Positions 5,539 through 7,956 of a stretch of 7,956 nucleotides of DNA are shown one piece after another. Position 1 is the stretch's first letter; each line of letters begins with the position of its first letter. The notes below the pieces were generated by a model. That model saw only the letters and a list, made by a program, of their open reading frames with translations, did no database searches and had not been told where the DNA came from. Source of the stretch: Clostridiaceae bacterium (GTDB lineage Bacteria; Bacillota; Clostridia; Oscillospirales; Acutalibacteraceae); contig JAEDKI010000088.1 in the NCBI GenBank assembly GCA_016295895.1, positions 1-7,956 on the forward strand, read 5' to 3'. The position numbers and the translations under genes are program-made.

Positions 5539-6858
5539 TCAATGATATTTGGGAAGATAATCGCCGTGAGCCTCGATAAGGTCATCAACCATCTTCTTGA
5601 TGGTGTCGATATCAAGCTCACTGCCCGTGTGCGGGTCAAGCATTGCCGCCTGATAGATATGCTCTTTCCTGAGGGTTGCGGCAGCCTCGATTGTCAGAAG
5701 CTGAACATTGATGTTGGTCATGTTCATTGCGGCGCACTGAACGGGCAAAGCGCCGACATGGCAGGGATGAATACCGTAGCCGTTGACAAGGCAGGGAACC
5801 TCAACGCATGCCTCTGCGGGCAGGTTGGTTATCAGATGGTCGGTGTTGAGAACATTACCGCCTATCTGAATGGGATTGCCTGTTACTATTGACTCCATGA
5901 TGCGAGAAGCATATTCGTTAGAGCGTGTGTGCTCCTTAACTCCCGTCTGAAGAAGCTCCTCGTATTCTTTCTTCCATCCCTCAATCTGATTTACACAGCG
6001 GCGGGGATATTCGTCAAGGGGAATGTTGAATTTCTCGATAAGCTCGGGATATTTTGATTTAATATAGAACATATTGTATTCGGAATTATGCTCGCTTGAC
6101 TCGGTGCAGTAATAGCCGAAATTGCGGATATAATCAAATCTGACCTTATCCTTGAACTCGGGGTCGGCGATTTTTGCGTCAACTCTGTTCTTGATTTCAG
6201 GGTAAAGATCAACGCCGTTTTTATCCTTGATTTCAAGCAGCCAAGCCATATGGTTGATGCCTGCGATAAGCTCTTTTCTGCCCTCAAGCTTATCCTCCAT
6301 GCCGACTTCATTGAGCAGGGTTTCGGAACAGCACTGAACGCTGTGGCAAAGACCGACGGTCTTAATGCCTGTATATCTTGTCATGTAGCCGGTGAGCATT
6401 GCCATGGGGTTGGTATAATTGAGGAAGAAAGCGTTGGGGCAAACCTCCTCCATATCGTCGGCAAAATCCTTCATAACGGGAATGGTTCTGAGAGCACGCA
6501 TGATACCGCCAATGCCGAGAGTGTCGCCGATAGTCTGCCTGAGACCGTATTTTTTCGGAACCTCAAAGTCAATTATCGTGCAGGGGTCATAAAGACCGAC
6601 CTGAATTGCGTTAACGACAAAATCCGCATCTTTCAAAGCAGCCTTGCGGTTTTCAACTCCGAGATAGCACTCGATTTTGCCGTAGCCACCCTTTGCGGCT
6701 CTCATTGCTTCAAGAATAATTCTGCTCTGCTCAAGCCTTTCGCCGTCAATATCGTAAAGTGCAAAAACGCTGTCTCTGAGAGAATCAACGCACATGCAGT
6801 CGCCGATAACATTACGGGCAAAAACCGTGCTGCCTGCACCCATGAAAGTCAGTTTCAT
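5539..6858 (-). CDS. melA: Alpha-galactosidase MelA, glycoside hydrolase family 4, complete, 439 aa
   Basis: A cytoplasmic NAD+- and Mn2+-dependent alpha-galactosidase that splits melibiose, raffinose and related plant alpha-galactosides by the family-4 redox/elimination mechanism. The Rossmann motif GAGSTVFARNV is at residues 7-17 and the acidic YDID that selects NAD is at 35-38. NAIQVGLYDP follows at 83-92, then the GLRQTIGDTLGIGG block at 105-118 and LNYTNPMAMLTG at 146-157. CHSVQ at 171-175 and GINHMAW at 200-206 supply the metal ligands Cys171 and His203. The CHSV tetrapeptide is the variant linked to alpha-galactosidases, as opposed to CDMP or CNxP in phospho-glucosidases. The sequence runs parallel to Bacillus MelA to the end (AMLDPHTGSELDID and EAHGDYLPKYH), and the length is normal. 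The start is supported by AGGAGA 6 nt upstream. It is monocistronic, with its own promoter (6927-6955) and a palindromic leader suggesting sugar-responsive repression. No transporter is adjacent. Confidence 0.96.
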   Translation of the reverse strand: MKLTFMGAGSTVFARNVIGDCMCVDSLRDSVFALYDIDGERLEQSRIILEAMRAAKGGYGKIECYLGVENRKAALKDADFVVNAIQVGLYDPCTIIDFEVPKKYGLRQTIGDTLGIGGIMRALRTIPVMKDFADDMEEVCPNAFFLNYTNPMAMLTGYMTRYTGIKTVGLCHSVQCCSETLLNEVGMEDKLEGRKELIAGINHMAWLLEIKDKNGVDLYPEIKNRVDAKIADPEFKDKVRFDYIRNFGYYCTESSEHNSEYNMFYIKSKYPELIEKFNIPLDEYPRRCVNQIEGWKKEYEELLQTGVKEHTRSNEYASRIMESIVTGNPIQIGGNVLNTDHLITNLPAEACVEVPCLVNGYGIHPCHVGALPVQCAAMNMTNINVQLLTIEAAATLRKEHIYQAAMLDPHTGSELDIDTIKKMVDDLIEAHGDYLPKYH

Positions 6859-6887
6859 AACAATTCTCCTGAAATTAATATTCTTCT

Positions 6888-6917
6888 GTTTAATCCGGAA
6901 TTATCATTCCGTTAAAC
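6888..6917. repeat. Imperfect 30-bp palindrome in the melA leader, candidate operator
   Basis: Nested inverted repeats: outer arms GTTTAA (6888-6893) and TTAAAC (6912-6917), inner arms CGGAAT (6896-6901) and ATTCCG (6906-6911) around a 4-bp centre. Only a 2-nt insertion in the left half breaks the symmetry. It begins about 3 nt after the predicted melA transcription start, a typical repressor position, and could bind a LacI- or GntR-type sugar regulator. As RNA it could also fold into a hairpin, but it has no U-tract, so it is not a terminator. Confidence 0.55.
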
Positions 6918-6926
6918 TGCAAGCGC

Positions 6927-6955
6927 ATTATATCATAGATTTATCGGAAATGCAA
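6927..6955 (-). promoter_or_regulatory. Promoter of melA with extended -10
   Basis: On the minus strand, a perfect TATAAT (complement of 6927-6932) is preceded by TGA, an extended -10. A weak -35 TTGCAT (complement of 6950-6955) sits at 17-nt spacing. The predicted start is about 6920, giving a leader of roughly 62 nt. The weak -35 with an extended -10 is a common design for regulated promoters. The promoter begins only about 10 bp past the tuf terminator. Confidence 0.8.
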
Positions 6956-6964
6956 TAAAAAAGC

Positions 6965-6992
6965 AAAAAAGGAGCAGCCTTTCGGCTGCCCC
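6965..6992 (-). terminator. Intrinsic terminator of tuf
   Basis: On the minus strand, GGGGCAGCC (complement of 6984-6992) pairs with GGCTGCTCC (complement of 6971-6979) across a GAAA tetraloop, giving nine pairs including one G-U wobble. TTTTTT follows directly (complement of 6965-6970), with further T's after GC. On the plus strand the wobble becomes an A-C mismatch and there is no T-run, so it acts leftward only. It lies 16 bp after the tuf stop codon. Confidence 0.95.
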
Positions 6993-7008
6993 TCATAGAT
7001 GGCTTTAA

Positions 7009-7956
7009 TTATTCAGCGATGTCGATAACAACGCCTGAACCAACTGTTCTGCCGCCCTCACGGATAGCAAAACGAAGTCCCTTTTCGATAGCGATGGGAG
7101 TGATAAGCTCAACATCCATATCAACGTTATCGCCGGGCATGCACATCTCTGTGCCCTCGGGAAGGGAGATAACGCCTGTAACGTCAGTAGTTCTGAAATA
7201 GAACTGAGGACGATAGTTATTGAAGAACGGTGTGTGACGGCCGCCCTCTTCCTTGGTCAGAACGTAAACCTGACCCTTGAACTTGGTGTGAGGATGAATT
7301 GAACCGGGCTTAGCAAGAACCTGTCCACGCTCGATCTCTGTTCTCTGAACACCACGAAGAAGTGCACCGATGTTGTCGCCTGCCTCAGCATAGTCGAGGA
7401 TCTTGCGGAACATTTCGATACCGGTAACAACTGTCTTTCTCTTCTCGTCGGTAAGACCAACGATTTCAACTTCCTCAGAAGTCTTGAGCTGTCCACGCTC
7501 AACTCTACCGGTAGCAACTGTACCACGGCCGGTGATTGTGAAGACGTCCTCAACGGGCATAAGGAAGGGAAGGTCAGCTTTACGGTCGGGAGTGGGAATG
7601 TAGCTGTCAACAGCATCCATGAGTTCCCAGATGGGAGCAAGCTCGGGAGCGTTTACATCGCCGCCGTCATACTCAAGAGCCTTGAGAGCTGAACCCTTGA
7701 TGATGGGAGCTTCCTCGTCGAAGCCGTACTCAGCAAGAGTCTCACGGATTTCCATTTCAACGAGCTCAAGAAGCTCGGGATCGTCAACCTGGTCAACCTT
7801 GTTCATGAAAACGATGATCTTGGGAACGCCAACCTGACGAGCAAGGAGAAGATGCTCCTTGGTCTGAGCCATGGGGCCGTCGGTAGCAGCGATAACAAGA
7901 ATAGAACCGTCCATCTGAGCAGCGCCGGTGATCATGTTCTTGATGTAGTCAGCATG
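7009..7956 (-). CDS. tuf: Elongation factor Tu, C-terminal 315 residues; N-terminus lies beyond the right window edge
   Basis: GTPase that delivers aminoacyl-tRNA to the ribosome. The visible reading frame begins with HADYIKNMITGAAQMDG, so the window cuts in at the catalytic His equivalent to E. coli His84. The open frame continues to the edge, and the Met encoded at 7933-7935 is internal and not the start. Present are the rest of the G domain (NKVD guanine-specificity motif at visible residues 52-55, GSALKAL further on), domain 2 (DVFTITGRGTVATGRVERG) and domain 3 (LAKPGSIHPHTKFKGQVYVL, YRPQFYFRTTDVTG, GRTVGSGVV). The P-loop and switch I lie outside. Codon choice is noticeably more uniform than in the glycan operon, as expected for a highly expressed gene. 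It is the last gene of its transcript, with a strong terminator 16 bp downstream. Confidence 0.99.
   Translation of the reverse strand, partial: HADYIKNMITGAAQMDGSILVIAATDGPMAQTKEHLLLARQVGVPKIIVFMNKVDQVDDPELLELVEMEIRETLAEYGFDEEAPIIKGSALKALEYDGGDVNAPELAPIWELMDAVDSYIPTPDRKADLPFLMPVEDVFTITGRGTVATGRVERGQLKTSEEVEIVGLTDEKRKTVVTGIEMFRKILDYAEAGDNIGALLRGVQRTEIERGQVLAKPGSIHPHTKFKGQVYVLTKEEGGRHTPFFNNYRPQFYFRTTDVTGVISLPEGTEMCMPGDNVDMDVELITPIAIEKGLRFAIREGGRTVGSGVVIDIAE

Noticed and set aside
5533..5892. Plus-strand open frame (119 codons) opposite the end of melA
   Set aside because: It is antisense to conserved melA C-terminal sequence and starts in the terminator region with no convincing ribosome binding site.
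5539..6858. A 6-phospho-alpha/beta-glucosidase assignment for the family-4 enzyme
   Set aside because: The metal-site tetrapeptide is CHSV and the whole sequence follows MelA. Phospho-glucosidases carry CDMP or CNxP, and no PTS gene is adjacent.
6250..6915. Long plus-strand open frame (221 codons) opposite melA
   Set aside because: It lies antisense within melA, whose full-length match to family-4 alpha-galactosidases is unambiguous. The frame has no recognisable domain and arises from the codon bias of melA.
7257..7640. Alternative-frame minus-strand open frame inside tuf
   Set aside because: It is out of frame with the EF-Tu reading, which is conserved throughout. This is a shadow of tuf codon usage.
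1..7956. tRNA or rRNA genes, insertion sequences, prophage or CRISPR features
   Set aside because: I saw no tRNA-like cloverleaf, no transposase or integrase motif, no terminal inverted repeats and no repeat arrays. All space over 100 bp is accounted for by genes or the regulatory regions described.

Overview
The window looks like a chromosomal segment of a low-to-moderate GC Gram-positive (Firmicutes) bacterium, most likely a gut- or rumen-type Clostridia. The grounds are a perfect CIRCE/HrcA operator in front of groES-groEL, strong AGGAGG-type ribosome binding sites, sigma-A-type promoters, and an alpha-galactosidase very close to the MelA type of Bacillus/Clostridia. Species-level placement is not possible from the sequence alone.

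Layout. (1) Positions 1-579, minus strand: the start of groEL (cut by the window edge) and complete groES, expressed leftward from a promoter at 646-674 with CIRCE at 614-640. (2) Positions about 595-840: a divergent regulatory region with a second, near-consensus promoter firing rightward (753-781) and a dense set of palindromes not explained by CIRCE. These include two copies of a TTACAATAT(C/T)GTAA palindrome whose centres lie 42 bp apart. (3) Positions 841-5447, plus strand: a tightly packed five-gene operon of a family-8 glycosyltransferase, a TVP38/DedA-type membrane protein, an O-antigen-ligase/Wzy-type polytopic protein, a DUF4886 (SGNH-like) protein and an unrecognised soluble protein. 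Every junction is an overlap or a 3-nt gap. (4) Positions 5473-5519: a long hairpin that can terminate transcription from both sides. (5) Positions 5539-6858, minus strand: melA, a family-4 alpha-galactosidase, with its own extended -10 promoter and a palindromic leader. (6) Positions 6965-7956, minus strand: the C-terminal four-fifths of tuf (EF-Tu), with a clear intrinsic terminator.

How the genes fit together. The five-gene operon reads as a small surface-glycan module: a sugar transferase, a membrane protein of a superfamily that includes lipid-carrier flippases and scramblases, and a polymerase/ligase-type enzyme acting on lipid-linked glycan at the membrane. The fourth protein keeps the DUF4886 fold signature but appears to have lost both the serine and the histidine expected of its active site. 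The fifth has no family I recognise. These last two, together with the unusual promoter region, are the least explained parts of the window. melA is a separate sugar-catabolic gene for plant alpha-galactosides, and groESL and tuf are housekeeping.
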